This document shows, one piece after another, positions 11,521 to 22,514 of a DNA stretch of 64,000 nucleotides (position 1 is its first letter; every line of letters begins with the position of its first letter). Source of the DNA: Pteria penguin (lineage: Eukaryota > Mollusca > Bivalvia > Pterioida > Pteriidae); assembly GCA_035048485.1 (NCBI GenBank), contig CM068593.1:3076535-3140534 (forward strand). Direction: 5' to 3'. The notes under the pieces were generated by a model. That model searched no databases, was not told the origin of the DNA, and was given only the letters and a program-made list of their open reading frames with translations. The translations under genes were made by a program, and so were the position numbers.

Positions 11521-11960
11521 CAGACTTCTGCAGAGTTTTTCAGGGACGTCAGTGTTTTCAAACTTTTTGTTTGTAGTCATCAGAGTTTTTCAGTGATTAT
11601 CAGGGCTGTCAGGGTTTTTCCAGTGTTATTCAGGGCAGACTTACGTGGGATTTTTCAGAGTTTTGTAGAGTTTATCAGAGGAATCCGGGATTCTCAGATA
11701 TAGTAGTGCTGGTAGTTCATGTTTTAGAGAGGAGAGTTATTTGCAATTCTGTGTTATTTTTTTTTGCAGTGATATAATACATCGTACGTATGATAAGAAA
11801 GAACTGAGTACTAGAAATGGCGAAATTTATTCGATCTTTTCGTTATACAGAGTTACTTCCCATTTGGGACGGTATCTGACGTAAAACACTTTGACGTCAT
11901 CAACTTCTAAGGAAACTGATTTTAAACTGATAGTCCACAAGTTACGTTTTCATAGGAAAC
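11521..11960. other. Non-coding with a degenerate CAGAGTTTTTCAG motif
   Basis: Short imperfect repeats of CAGAGTTTTTCAG/CAGGGNTGTCAG occupy 11527-11700. Nothing is recognised from 11700 to 11960. Confidence 0.5.
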
Positions 11961-12080
11961 TGATGACGGGTCGGACCAGCCGATATCTCTCGGACCAGTA
12001 TGTCAATGGTCGAATCAGCCGGTATCTCTCGGACCAGTATGTTAGGAACAGTAGGAATCTCTCTACTAGTATGTCACTGG
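11961..12080. repeat. 39-bp minisatellite, short array (about 3 units)
   Basis: Units of the type GGACCAGCCGGNATCTCTCGG then ACCAGTATGTCANTGG recur three times. It is the same family as the arrays at 17744, 22515 and 34660. The sequence following (12080-12240) matches the sequence after the 17744 array. Confidence 0.7.
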
Positions 12081-12284
12081 GGATGATGAATAGAAAATCG
12101 GGATTCTGCGGCACTCTAACCCATCCATGTTAAGGATATGGAATCCTCACTACCAACCCTCCCAATAAGTGCAGTCTAGAAAATTAGGTCACGAAGTCAA
12201 TATGCTATACATGAACGAGTCACCCCTTGCCTTACATTTTTAGTGTGGGCGCTTATAATCTATTGCTTGGACTTTTTGGACTAT

Positions 12285-12570
12285 TGCCGGACCCGGGATT
12301 CGAACCCAGAACCTTCCGCTATCAAGACGGATGTTGTTCGGGCTGATGCCCATCTGTCACACTCCTCTTCTACCAGAAGTCTCCAACTCTGGAAACGGAA
12401 ATGCACAACAATTCAAAGCGTAACCCTCACAGTGCACAAACATGTAACTCATGAGGTCTGGCCATGGCACAACACAAATGTAACCCGAATATCGGCATGG
12501 ATAGCTTAATGGAAAGACAATCTGTCTGGATAACAGAATGTTCTGGTTCGATTCCCGGATCCGGCCACAA
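12285..12570. repeat. Two tRNA-like SINE heads or decayed tRNA sequences
   Basis: On the minus strand, 12289-12356 ends in GGGTTCGAATCCCGGGTCCG, a pol III B-box-like T-arm. On the plus strand, about 12490-12567 reads TAGCTTAATGG (A-box-like), then TGGTTCGATTCCCGGATCCG. Neither folds into a clean cloverleaf by eye (acceptor and T-stem mismatches), so they are treated as SINE-derived, not functional tRNA genes. Confidence 0.4.
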
Positions 12571-13133
12571 TTTTTCACCCTGACTTCTACACGTGTTTAG
12601 ACATGACGTGCTATATTTGGATATACACATCCTCTATTGTTATGAAATCTTTTGAATATGTAAATATATTGTCTATACCCTTGGCGTTGATCCCCGACCG
12701 TTGACTTTATCATTCTTTACATTGTATTTCTTTACATCTATTGATAGAACTCCTGCACTTCCGCATTGTTATGGTGTCTATTGTTCTCTACGTTGTTCAT
12801 TTCCTTTTCTATTCTCCAAAAACATATCTCAGTTGCTTTGTGTAATATGAATTACTGTTGGTGGTCTATTTTTTGAACCATGATCGTCTTATATTTTTAA
12901 CCTGTATTAAATCAAGTAGATAGCCGGCTGGCAAAACTTTTTTTATCTCTACACTAAAGACAAAAGACAAAAACGATAACTCTAATTTAGCTATGAATAG
13001 AGCGGTAGGATTGCGAATACAGATTTTGTCTTCTCACGATTTCTTAACTTTATTCAGGTGATTATATATCCGATAAATTTTATTTCAAATATGGAGAAGA
13101 AATATCCGCCAGATAATATAATATTCAATAATG
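12571..13133. other. Non-coding flank shared with later repeat units
   Basis: Includes GTGTTTAGACATG-CGTGCTAT and ATACACATCCTCTATTGTTATG (about 12592-12645), which recur after the minisatellites at about 23450 and 35585. This indicates a common ancestral unit. No gene was seen. Confidence 0.55.
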
Positions 13134-14390
13134 TAATGTTTTGCCTATACTTGGCAATGAAAAATGTCTGAATCAGTCAATCAGGGAAATTAAAATTCTC
13201 TATATTTTCATTTGCTAGCCACATCAGACGTCTCTATGATAGACTATAAGAAGAAACTGTTTCAGTTTTGAAGCAAATCTATCATAAAACTGTGTAAGTA
13301 CGACATTAAGACGTGTTTAGACATGTCGTGCTATTTTTATTAACAGAGGAAATACCCATCCGTAAATCTAAACACATTTACAATATATAGATCTATTTAT
13401 TAGTGGCACCTATCTCTTTTTAGGTATATTGTAAGATGTAGTGTGGAATTATGACAATAGACCGCATTGCTCCTTATACCATCTATCCCCTGCGGAAGTT
13501 AACCGATCAAACGAAGCCATACTATGGAAGAAGATGCACATGGACGTACTGAAGCTTGCAGAGTTAATAAAAAAAGATTGTTCCAATGACGTACATGTAT
13601 TACGGCATGCTTAGCAGACACCGGAAATGAAGTTATGATTTGAAAAAAAAAAAGATTGTTCCAATGACGTACATATATTACGGCATGCTTAGCAGACACC
13701 GGAAATGAAGTTATGATTTGAAAAAAACAGAGCCACGTGCAACCAATTTCAAATCATAAAAAAAATTTAAGAATTTTTGAGAAAGATGAATTTGTCAGAA
13801 TATCAAGAACGAAGTGCATGTTTCAAAGATATTACGAACAAAATTTGATCAATGAAATACAAGTATTTACATGTATCAGAGCAAGGCAATCAATGCGACA
13901 AAGGATGGTCATTTATAAGATAAGAGATTATGATAATTGTCTTATTGAAGGAACTCCCTAAAGAGTGAGCCTCAGAGGGTAAAAATAGAAATGGTTTGTG
14001 GAAAACTGAGAAGCTATTGAAGTGATGTAAGCGAGGAGGTACCAAAGAGATATCAAAGAGGTATCAAAGAGGTATCAAAGAGGTTTCTGTTAAATGGCTG
14101 GAGTATCCAAACAAGTTTAATACCTGAGACAGAGAGGGTGCTTTGTAGCATGTATAGATACTGACGGGTGGACTGGACGTCCTGACCTACGATGAGATTC
14201 GGGAAATACCTCATACCTTGTTACATTTACATGCGAAATAAGTTAGTTTTACACATAAAACATGATTGCACACCCCCTCGGAAATTTCATTGGGGATGGA
14301 CGGATGGATGGACCCGCGACTATGTAAAAGAAGCCATCACTCACTCACTCACTCACTCTCATCAATGAATCTCATTTTCTTGAGTATATG
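13134..14390. repeat. 1257-bp tandem duplication, copy 1
   Basis: Followed directly by a near-identical copy. It contains an internal ~77-bp direct duplication (GATTGTTCCAATGACGTACA..., about 13575-13724), a short GAGGTATCAAA repeat near 14040-14080, and ends in a (CACT)n run (14335-14358). The 74-codon frame at 13737 is identical in both copies but has no recognised domain and is probably fortuitous. Confidence 0.9.
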
Positions 14391-15646
14391 TAATGTTTTG
14401 CCTATACTTGGCAATGAAAAATGTCTGAATCAGTCAATCAGGGAAATTAAAATTCTCTATATTTTCATTTGCTAGCCACATCAGACGTCTCTATGATAGA
14501 CTATAAGAAGAAACTGTTTCAGTTTTGAAGCAAATCTATCATAAAACTGTGTAAGTACGACATTAAGACGTGTTTAGACATGTCGTGCTATTTTTATTAA
14601 CAGTGGAAATACCCATCCGTAAATCTAAACACATTTACAATATATAGATCTATTTATTAGTGGCACCTATCTCTGTTTAGGTATATTGTAAGATGTAGTG
14701 TGGAATTATGATAATAGACCGCATTGCTCCTTATACCATTTATCCCCTGCGGAAGTTAACCGATCAAACGAAGCCATACTATGGAAGAATATGCACATGG
14801 ACGTACTGAAGCTTGCAGAGTTAATAAAAAAAGATTGTTCCAATGACGTACATATATTACGGCATGCTTAGCAGACACCGGAAATGAAGTTATGATTTGA
14901 AAAAAAAAAGATTGTTCCAATGACGTACATATATTACGGCATGCTTAGCAGACACCGGAAATGAAGTTATGATTTGAAAAAAACAGAGCCACGTGCAACC
15001 AATTTCAAATCATAAAAAAAATTTAAGAATTTTTGAGAAAGATGAATTTGTCAGAATATCAAGAACGAAGTGCATGTTTCAAAGATATTACGAACAAAAT
15101 TTGATCAATGAAATACAAGTATTTACATGTATCAGAGCAAGGCAATCAATGCGACAAAGGATGGTCATTTATAAGATAAGAGATTATGATAATTGTCTTA
15201 TTGAAGGAACTCCCTAAAGAGTGAGCCTCAGAGGGTAAAAATAGAAATGGTTTGTGGAAAACTGAGAAGCTATTGAAGTGATGTAAGCGAGGAGGTACCA
15301 AAGAGATATCAAAGAGGTATCAAAGAGGTATCAAAGAGGTTTCTGTTAAATGGCTGGAGTATCCAAACAAGTTTAATACCTGAGACAGAGAGGGTGCTTT
15401 GTAGCATGTATAGATACTGACGGGTGGACTGGACGTCCTGACCTACGATGAGATTCGGGAAATACCTCATACCTTGTTACATTTACATGCGAAATAAGTT
15501 AGTTTTACACATAAAACATGATTGCACACCCCCTCGGAAATTTCATTGGGGATGGACGGATGGATGGACCCGCGACTATGTAAAAGAAGCCATCACTCAC
15601 TCACTCACTCACTCTCATCAATGAATCTCATTTTCTTGAGTATATG
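14391..15646. repeat. 1257-bp tandem duplication, copy 2
   Basis: Matches copy 1 base for base except for a few substitutions and poly-A length changes. The junction is abrupt at TGAGTATATG|TAATGTTTTG, which suggests a recent event. Confidence 0.9.
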
Positions 15647-15811
15647 CCTATACTACGTTCTGATGTTGTGATGGTAAGTAAGAAAGCAGCTGCTACTATC
15701 GTATTTTACCTCTGTTCTTAATGACAGATTTTGGGGGAGATGACCCATATCCTCTCAAGTTAAAACAATAAAAAATTAGAAATAATAACTTTCTATCTAT
15801 GAATGAATACA

Positions 15812-15935
15812 TTGATTGATTGATTGTTTTTACGACATTTCACGATTATTTCACGTATATGGTGACGGTATCTGCTTGATACATGGCATAGAAATTTGTA
15901 ACGAACCCACCCGACACAGTTAAGGATATTTTAAT
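15812..15935 (-). repeat. SINE 3' fragment
   Basis: Begins with the (ATTG)n complement of a SINE tail and continues through ATTTCACGTATATGGTGACGG and CGAACCCACCCGACACAGT, matching the 3' half of the SINE at 57767. The tRNA head is missing. Confidence 0.7.
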
Positions 15936-17223
15936 ATAAATAAATAAGTAAACAATGATAATAATTAAATTAAAATAAATAAGTAAAAAATACAAATACA
16001 CAATTTTTCTATCGGAAAAAACAGTTATTCAATTTATAATTATTGTGTAAAAAAGTCGAATGCTTTTAAATTAATAAATAAAGACAAATATGTAAATTGT
16101 ATGGTTTGTGACTCACAGGTTTTGAGTTTGAGTCCTATGGTATCCATTATTTCTATTGAGCTACTGACTGAAGGGTTCTGAGTTTCAGTCCTATTGTGTC
16201 AATCACACCTAATGAGATAGTGATGCTCAGTAGGTGAATTGATCAGTTCGTAAGACTTGATGTACAATTGTTTGCCACATTATTGTAATATAGAAATTAT
16301 CCATGAAGAACACTTTAACTATTATATAGGAACAATAGAGATAGCTACAATTTTAGTAATTTACAGTATTTTCATTATATTCCATATTATATCGAATTGT
16401 AGATTTTTGAATTCAGTTGTAAAATGCAAATGGAGTTCCTCTGTCAGCGTAGAATGCATTATAATATGTTAAAGTCAACATGAAAATTGACAGCTGTCTA
16501 CAGGGTTTAAATCTCTACCAATCTGATTAAGTAGTGTACGAAAATTGGATTTACTTATAATGCATAATTATGAAAATTTATGACTTTAAATATAAAATTT
16601 ATTTTACAGTTTCCTAGCATACCTTTTGGTATAATGTAGAAGAACTTTTGCTCTACTTGTCTGTCTTATGGAATAAAACGTGGGATACATGCCGCCTATT
16701 GAGTGACACATAAATTATCAATACCTTTTCAGATTACACAGTATATTCATTCTAATCACGGATCATAAATTTACTGAAGTATACCTCCTCAACAAACATT
16801 ATAATATATTTATGGACAACAGAGTGAATTATAATGAGGGAAAGTAATGGTAGAATTCAAATGTTATTAATGTAAATCAACCATTTTTTTATAGACTGCA
16901 CTGGTATATAATGTGGCTGTTTGAATAAATGGGGATTAATTTTAAAATTATTAACTCGAATATCGATAATTGTTTAGATTTCACTTTTTCAATCATTCAA
17001 GGGAAGTCATTTCAAGTTAGAGCTATACTATAGTTTCAAGTTACATATACACGATTATACAAACGAAAGTATAAACACATTCAAGGTCCATTACCACGCA
17101 GAAAGAAGTGTTCCTTCTTGGACTGTTTCGCACTGTGAAATAAACAGAAATTCATATAAACACGAATAAACTATTTCTATATTTAATACCCTTTTTATTT
17201 CTTTTTTATATACTTTTGTATTC
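15936..17223. other. Non-coding; 3' flank shared among TRIM units
   Basis: About 16255-16410 (TTGATGTACAATTGTTTG... then TTATATAGGAAC) is similar to 28607-28760, 40735-40885 and, more weakly, 18760-18900. So it is an old part of the duplicated TRIM unit. No gene was recognised. Confidence 0.55.
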
Positions 17224-17690
17224 TTATGGTTTCTTTGTATTCATTCGTATTATTTTCACTTGTCCTCCATAATCCCCGATCCAAGCGTATCCCTCACTGT
17301 TTACATCAATGTACAGAGGTGTCGTCAATCCAGGAGGTTGTAGATACCGGATAAACTGTCCGTCCTTGTTCAGGATATGTATCCTGTTATTCGTGGTGTC
17401 GGTGATGAGGACGCGGCCACTGCTATCAGTACAGACATCCCATGGGTGGAATGATTTGGTATCGGATTCTGTATACTTGTAACGTAAACTATGGTCTGTC
17501 CCAAATGTTAATACGCTGTGTTTGTCACGGTCACACACATACAGGTCATCGTTGACAGTATTCATTGCTACGCTGGCCGGGAATGCGAATAAGCTTCCAT
17601 CATACTCATTTATAAGGTTCCCCGCCTCATTGTACTGTATGACTCGGTGCCCTACCAAGGATGCGTCATGATGACGTCACCATTATTATA
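17224..17690 (-). pseudogene. Truncated TRIM-like pseudogene (C-terminal propeller only), locus 2
   Basis: The minus strand encodes about 140 codons of the C-terminal NHL-like propeller: DDLYVCDRDKHSVLTFGTDH, PWDVCTDSSGRVLI, NRIHILNKDGQFIRYL, ending KIIRMNTKKP and a stop at 17224. Homology to the paralogues continues a little further upstream (NGDVIMTHPW). It crosses a frameshift at about 17655, where TGG-TAGGG-CAC has one base fewer than the paralogues. It then stops abruptly near 17690. The B-boxes, coiled coil and promoter are missing; a 39-bp minisatellite begins within 60 bases. The C-terminal tail is slightly longer than in the intact genes. A dead fragment is the simplest reading. Confidence 0.85.
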
Positions 17691-17743
17691 TATCTCTTTG
17701 TCTTAAAGTTTTCTCGAATCAGTACATGTATGTCACTATTTTG

Positions 17744-18150
17744 ACCAGCTGGGCTAATATATCAGACCAGTCAGCATCCCTCGGACCAGTATGTCACTGG
17801 AAGGACCAGTCGGGACCTCTCGGAACAATATCGCACTGGTAGCAACAGTCGTCATCTCTTGGAATAGTTTGGTACTAGATATACCAGCCGGGATCTCTCG
17901 GTCTAGTATGTCACCAGTCGGACCAGCCAGGATCTGTCCGACCAATATGTCACCAGGTGGAAGAGCAGGGATCTGTCAGACCAATATGTTACTAGTCGGA
18001 CCAGCCAGGATCTCTCAGTCCAGTATATCACCAGTCGGACGAGGTGATATCTCGAACCAGTATGTTACTGGTCAGATCAGCCGGGATCTCTCGGACCAAT
18101 TTGACGGCGGTCGCACCAGCCGGGATTTCTTTGACCAGTATGTCAGTGGG
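17744..18150. repeat. 39-bp minisatellite, about 10 units
   Basis: Tandem units built from GGACCAGCCGGGATCTCTCGG and ACCAGTATGTCACTGGT. A 39-bp period is 13 codons, so long frames appear on both strands; they have no start context or domain and are regarded as artefacts. Confidence 0.85.
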
Positions 18151-18950
18151 AATGGTGAATAGAATATCGGGGTTCTGTGGCACTCTACCGCCCCATGTTA
18201 TATATATGGAATACTCACGGCCAACGTTAACCCTCCCTATAGCTGCGGTTTAGAAAACTACATGTATGTCACGGAGTCAATATGTTACATGCACGGGTCA
18301 CCACTAGCCTTACATTTATTTTTTGAACCCTGATAATCTATTGCCTCTTTCTTCTTTTGGAAGACCTCTTTCACTCACTAACTCATTCAATCATTCATTC
18401 ACTCACTCACTCATTCACTTTGATTTATATTACTCAATAACACAGAGGACGTATCATATTTTTGCACAGAATCTATTTGAATTCGAATTGTCTGTCTTTC
18501 AATGAATCTCATTTTCTTGAGTGTATGCCTGTATTGCTTTAGCTTGAGGGAGTGGGGGTCATCTCCCCCAGAATCTGTGATTCAGAATAGAGGTAAAATA
18601 CGAAAGTAACAGGTGCTTTCTCATTTTGGCTATCACAACAACTTAGTACGTTGTATAGGCTATACAGACAGGTTCTCAATTTGAGTTACATGGTATCAAT
18701 CAAGTCTATAGTGAAAAGAAGGCTCTCTGGGTAAATTGACAGGTTCGTAGGATTTTATGTTTACCTATTTGACACGTTATCCTGATGTCTTAATTGCATA
18801 TGAAGAATAGTTTTGCTATCATAAATGTACGCTACTATAACTTGTTAACTACAATTTTAGTAATTTACGGTATTGCCATCATTCTCAATATTGTATCTAG
18901 TTAGTGTTAGTCCCTATATATTCCTAAGGGTCGATATTTTCCATTCACAT
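18151..18950. other. Non-coding linker of the TRIM unit with (CACT)n run
   Basis: 18150-18345 matches 12080-12250 (GGTTCTGTGGCACTCTA, TCAATATG-TACATG). A (CATT/CACT)n run lies at 18372-18420. 18540-18640 is similar to 15655-15750. 18760-18900 is a weak match to other TRIM 3' flanks. Confidence 0.55.
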
Positions 18951-20573
18951 TCATTGGTATTTTACAATTTTCACTTGTCTGCCATTTAGTTCCCCGATCC
19001 ACACGTTTCCCTCACTGTGTACATTAATATACCATGGCTTCGTCAATTCAGGAGGTTGAAGATACCGGATAAACTTTCCATCTTTGTCCAGGATATGTAT
19101 TCTGTTTTTCTCATAATCGTTGATTAAGACTCGTCCACTGCTATCAGTACACACATCCCACGGTTGGAATGATTTCGTATCGGATCCTGTATACTCGTAA
19201 CGTAAACTATGGTCAGTCCCAAATGTTAATACTTTGTGTTTGTCACGGTCACATACATACAGGTCATCGTTGATATCATTCACTGCTAGTCTACCTGGGA
19301 ATGTGAACAAGCTTTGATCAAACTCGTGTGTAATGTCCCCCGCCTTATTGTACTGGATGACACGGTGTTCATCCCAAGGATACGTCACGACGACGTCATC
19401 ATTACGCAAGCAGCAGATTCCACAAGGCCTGTACTGTGTAGATAGTAACAGCGTGAAACTCCATGACGTCACATCCTTTGACGCTGACACAATACGTTTT
19501 TTGTCTTCGTCACTAAAGAGGATATTTCCTAATGTAGTAACCATGACGTCATTGAACCAAAATTTAGTGCTAATGGTATCTTTCACTGTGCCTTCACAGT
19601 CCATTAGCTGCAGCTGTGTATCACCGGTCCTCACCCAAGCTAGACCTGGTGATCTGGTACAGGCGATGTATGGATAATTATACCCAGGATTAAAAGAGGA
19701 TACGAAGGTTGGTGTGGATAATAATTCTGTAGGGGTCGTGGATGACTGTGATAAAGCTCTAGGTGTTACATCCGCTGTATTTGTTTGATCATTCTTCATA
19801 CTCTGTATTGTAGTGGTCAGGTCCCCTATCATGGCCATGATAGTTTGGTCATTGATTTGACCAAGGTTATAGTTTGGAGGTGAATAAAAAGTAAGTGTTG
19901 GAAGAGCTGCCATATCATCGAGTTCAAATGAGCAGTCCAACAAACGGATGTCGTTACCGTCTTGTAGGTCATCTAATCTGTTGGTAATTTCTCGGAAACT
20001 CTCATATGCATTATTGATTGTCTGTTCTTGTGACTGAAGCAATGCTTCCGTTGATGTTTGGATTTTCCGGAGCTCGTTGCGCACTTTTACTAAGTTCTCA
20101 TCTACCGCTGCATGAATTCGGCTAGCATGGGCAACTACGTCATCGTCAATCTTCTGAATGCTTGCTGTATAGTCTTGCCTCATTTGTCTGGCTTCATGAA
20201 GAATTGCTACCCATTTTGTCAAACTTTGCTTAAAGGGACCATATAAGCTTTTTCTAACGGTATCTTTCTTTGCACGGAGCGCTTCCTCGATATTAATCAT
20301 ATCATGCCCTTTGTGTGATGTTACAGCACATTCTGCGCAACATGGTTTCTTACATCTCTCACACACATACATGTATTTATGTCCACTGTGCTTCGTACAC
20401 CTTATTCGTTCTTTTTGGGAGTAGGGTACATACTTGTGATGCGGCTTTTTCTTCTCATGCTTCTCTTTACACGTTGTACATAAAGGGTCGTCACAGTTCT
20501 GGCATTGGTATTTAGCTGGGTTATCACAAAATTCACAAGGCACCGCTCTCTGGTAATCACAAACTTCTGCCAT
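18951..20573 (-). CDS. RING-less B-box/NHL-type TRIM-like protein, locus 3 (complete)
   Basis: One 540-codon coding exon on the minus strand. The start is the first ATG after a splice acceptor, with G at -3 and +4. B-box 1: C13xxC16, C24xxC27, C32xxC35, H39, H45/46. B-box 2: C59xxH62, C71xxC74, C79/C82, H87, H90. A coiled coil is likely over about 100-215. A Ser/Thr/Pro-rich linker spans about 265-295. The C-terminal beta-propeller resembles NHL repeats: DDLYVCDRDKHKVLTFGTDH, PWDVCTDSSGRVLINDYEKN, KPWYINVHSEGNVWIGELNG. The architecture is that of TRIM2/3/71-type proteins without the RING, a group known to be expanded in bivalves. Such proteins oligomerise through the coiled coil and use the propeller to bind protein or RNA. 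A role in immunity or signalling is possible but not shown here. It differs from the 31096 copy at only a few residues in the first 430 codons. Confidence 0.93.
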   Translation of the reverse strand: MAEVCDYQRAVPCEFCDNPAKYQCQNCDDPLCTTCKEKHEKKKPHHKYVPYSQKERIRCTKHSGHKYMYVCERCKKPCCAECAVTSHKGHDMINIEEALRAKKDTVRKSLYGPFKQSLTKWVAILHEARQMRQDYTASIQKIDDDVVAHASRIHAAVDENLVKVRNELRKIQTSTEALLQSQEQTINNAYESFREITNRLDDLQDGNDIRLLDCSFELDDMAALPTLTFYSPPNYNLGQINDQTIMAMIGDLTTTIQSMKNDQTNTADVTPRALSQSSTTPTELLSTPTFVSSFNPGYNYPYIACTRSPGLAWVRTGDTQLQLMDCEGTVKDTISTKFWFNDVMVTTLGNILFSDEDKKRIVSASKDVTSWSFTLLLSTQYRPCGICCLRNDDVVVTYPWDEHRVIQYNKAGDITHEFDQSLFTFPGRLAVNDINDDLYVCDRDKHKVLTFGTDHSLRYEYTGSDTKSFQPWDVCTDSSGRVLINDYEKNRIHILDKDGKFIRYLQPPELTKPWYINVHSEGNVWIGELNGRQVKIVKYQ

Positions 20574-20590
20574 AACTATCGATAATCAAA

Positions 20591-21143
20591 CTGTAAAATA
20601 CAGAACAATAAATTATAATGATCATATCAATAAATTTTATTGATAGTCTATTGTAGTCAAATAAATTATAATTTAAATACATAAATCTATAATTTATTGG
20701 GATATAAAATCGTCGAGGATCATATTACTAGACAATTATACACCTTGAGAAAACTGAAAGATGAATATAAAAAATACTTGAATGAAAAATGGAATGACGA
20801 AGTGCTACTAGTTTTACTGAGTAAGTGTCTTTTAGTAGAGGCATATGTTAAATAAGAAAAGTTTAGTTTGCAGTCAAATAGGGAGCCCCTACACAATCTG
20901 AATTCAGTCGCCTGTGGTAATAGAACAAATGCTATGTATAACAAAAATAAAGGAATGTTTTGACGAATTGATCGTTATCTTCAGCCACAAATGTCCATAG
21001 CAACCCGCTCTCAGTACCCATTACACTTACTTCAAACTCCTACTGATAAAAACTTTTTTAAATGCTGAATCGCCACTGAATCCTTCTTTATTCCGTCAAC
21101 CCTAGCATTGATCAAATCTATATTAATGTATATCATGTCTTAC
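20591..21143 (-). other. 5' UTR intron of TRIM locus 3 (putative)
   Basis: The donor CTGAG|GTAAGA at 21143 and the acceptor TTTTACAG ending at 20591 bracket 553 bases, leaving a 17-base leader before the ATG in exon 2. Both signals are conserved in loci 1, 4 and 5. Confidence 0.6.
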
Positions 21144-21310
21144 CTCAGAAATATCTAAGTTTTGACTGAACTCCGGGGTTTTTTGTGTGCATGTCTCTGG
21201 TGATTTGTGTCATACAGCTTTGTCAGATGTCTTCTATCTCTCTTGTCAATGATACATGCTGATTGTATGTTCAGCTCTTTAGAGTTATCACTGTATATAG
21301 GAAACTAAGA
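21144..21310 (-). other. Non-coding 5' exon of TRIM locus 3 (putative)
   Basis: Conserved with 33289-33450 and, more loosely, 1413-1540. A relic occurs at 62829. The upstream end (transcription start) is a guess. Confidence 0.5.
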
Positions 21311-21369
21311 AACTGTATTGCATTGTTTCCGTCCTTCTCTCTTCTTGCTTAATGAGTGGGTAACCTGGT

Positions 21370-21375
21370 CACGTG
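21370..21375. promoter_or_regulatory. CACGTG E-box upstream of TRIM locus 3
   Basis: CTGGTCACGTGGTTAT, about 60-70 bases upstream of the putative 5' exon, at the position conserved in the other TRIM loci. Confidence 0.45.
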
Positions 21376-21954
21376 GTTATTATCAAGATAGTGTCTATAC
21401 TCTTTTTACCTTAAGTAGTTCAAACCGAAGTGAGAAGATTACAAGGGGACTGAAATAAACTTTGATGGGTTACCACAAACCAAGCTGTAAGGGTAATGGG
21501 TTTTTCGGTGTATATTAGTGATTCACATGCAAACACAAATCATACCCCTCTTTCTGTACTATACCAACCACTACGTAATGAATCCGTAGCATTTCAATCC
21601 CCCCTCGCCTATTTCTCTTAAATACCCTTAAACTATGCCCCACTCCATTCTCCGTTACAAACAACAGAGAAATCACACAAAAGCACACACGCGTACACAA
21701 ACGCACACAAACGTATAAAATAGCACACAAATACACACACAATCATTGATGGTTAGGGTTAGATGGAACAAGACCAAGCGACATATGTTTTTATTCATTG
21801 AAACACTGGAGAACTTATTCAATGGAACAGCTAGATTTGGCACTGAATCTTGTTTGTACAGTCCCAAATGAAAAATACCCATATGCTAGTAGTTTGACTC
21901 GAACCCAGCATATGTCGGCCAATGATGATGATGAGAGCATTAGAAGAAGCTGAA

Positions 21955-22085
21955 GATGTGAAGGGTCACTTATATAACGCCTGCCTGAGGGCGGAGATGT
22001 GAAGGGTCATTTACATAACGCCTGCCTGAGGGCGGAGATGTGAAGGGTCATTTATATAACGCCTGCCTGAGGGCGGAGATGCAGA
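21955..22085. repeat. 41-bp tandem repeat, 3 units
   Basis: GATGTGAAGGGTCANTTANA then TAACGCCTGCCTGAGGGCGGA repeats three times with one or two substitutions. It recurs at 34088-34215. Confidence 0.9.
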
Positions 22086-22306
22086 AACGAGTCAGCAGTC
22101 AGGTCCGAACCCGAAATTTCTAGTGCATTTACTTTTCTCACACTTTCGACTGAAAAATCCTCAATTTTTCCTGGAAGAGATATTTTTATCTCTGTCTAGG
22201 CATGAGAGAGCTAAAACCGGAAGTTCCGGTATTAGTATTATTACATAAGAGTTACCTTTCTTTGACTATGGTATGTGAAAACAATTTTAACACGTGTGAG
22301 AAAAAG

Positions 22307-22462
22307 GATCAAACACCATGCTACGGAAGTGACAAAGAAATCTCAATCCTCGTGCCCATGCCGATTGATATCCATGACTCGGCAAGCCTCGTCATGGATA
22401 TCACTCGACATGGGCATTCGGATTGAGATTTCTTTGTCTCTTCCGTAGCATGGTGCAAGATC
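22307..22462. repeat. Long hairpin (inverted repeat), copy 1
   Basis: Arms of about 72 bases (22307-22378 and 22391-22462) pair around a 12-base loop TCGGCAAGCCTC. Paired blocks include CACCATGCTACGG/CCGTAGCATGGTG, AAAGAAATCTCAATCC/GGATTGAGATTTCTTT and GATATCCATGAC/GTCATGGATATC, with few mismatches. Confidence 0.85.
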
Positions 22463-22514
22463 CTATTAATCTTTTATGTGAAACGTTGTCTCGTTTCTCT
22501 GTTTTGAGACAAGA

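Noticed and set aside
12490..12567. Functional tRNA gene
   Set aside because: The T-arm looks good, but the acceptor ends do not pair and the T-stem has a mismatch; a SINE-derived relic is more likely. tRNAscan-SE would decide.
19333..19677. A 114-codon plus-strand frame, repeated at 31478
   Set aside because: Antisense shadow of the TRIM coding exon; duplicated only because the gene is.
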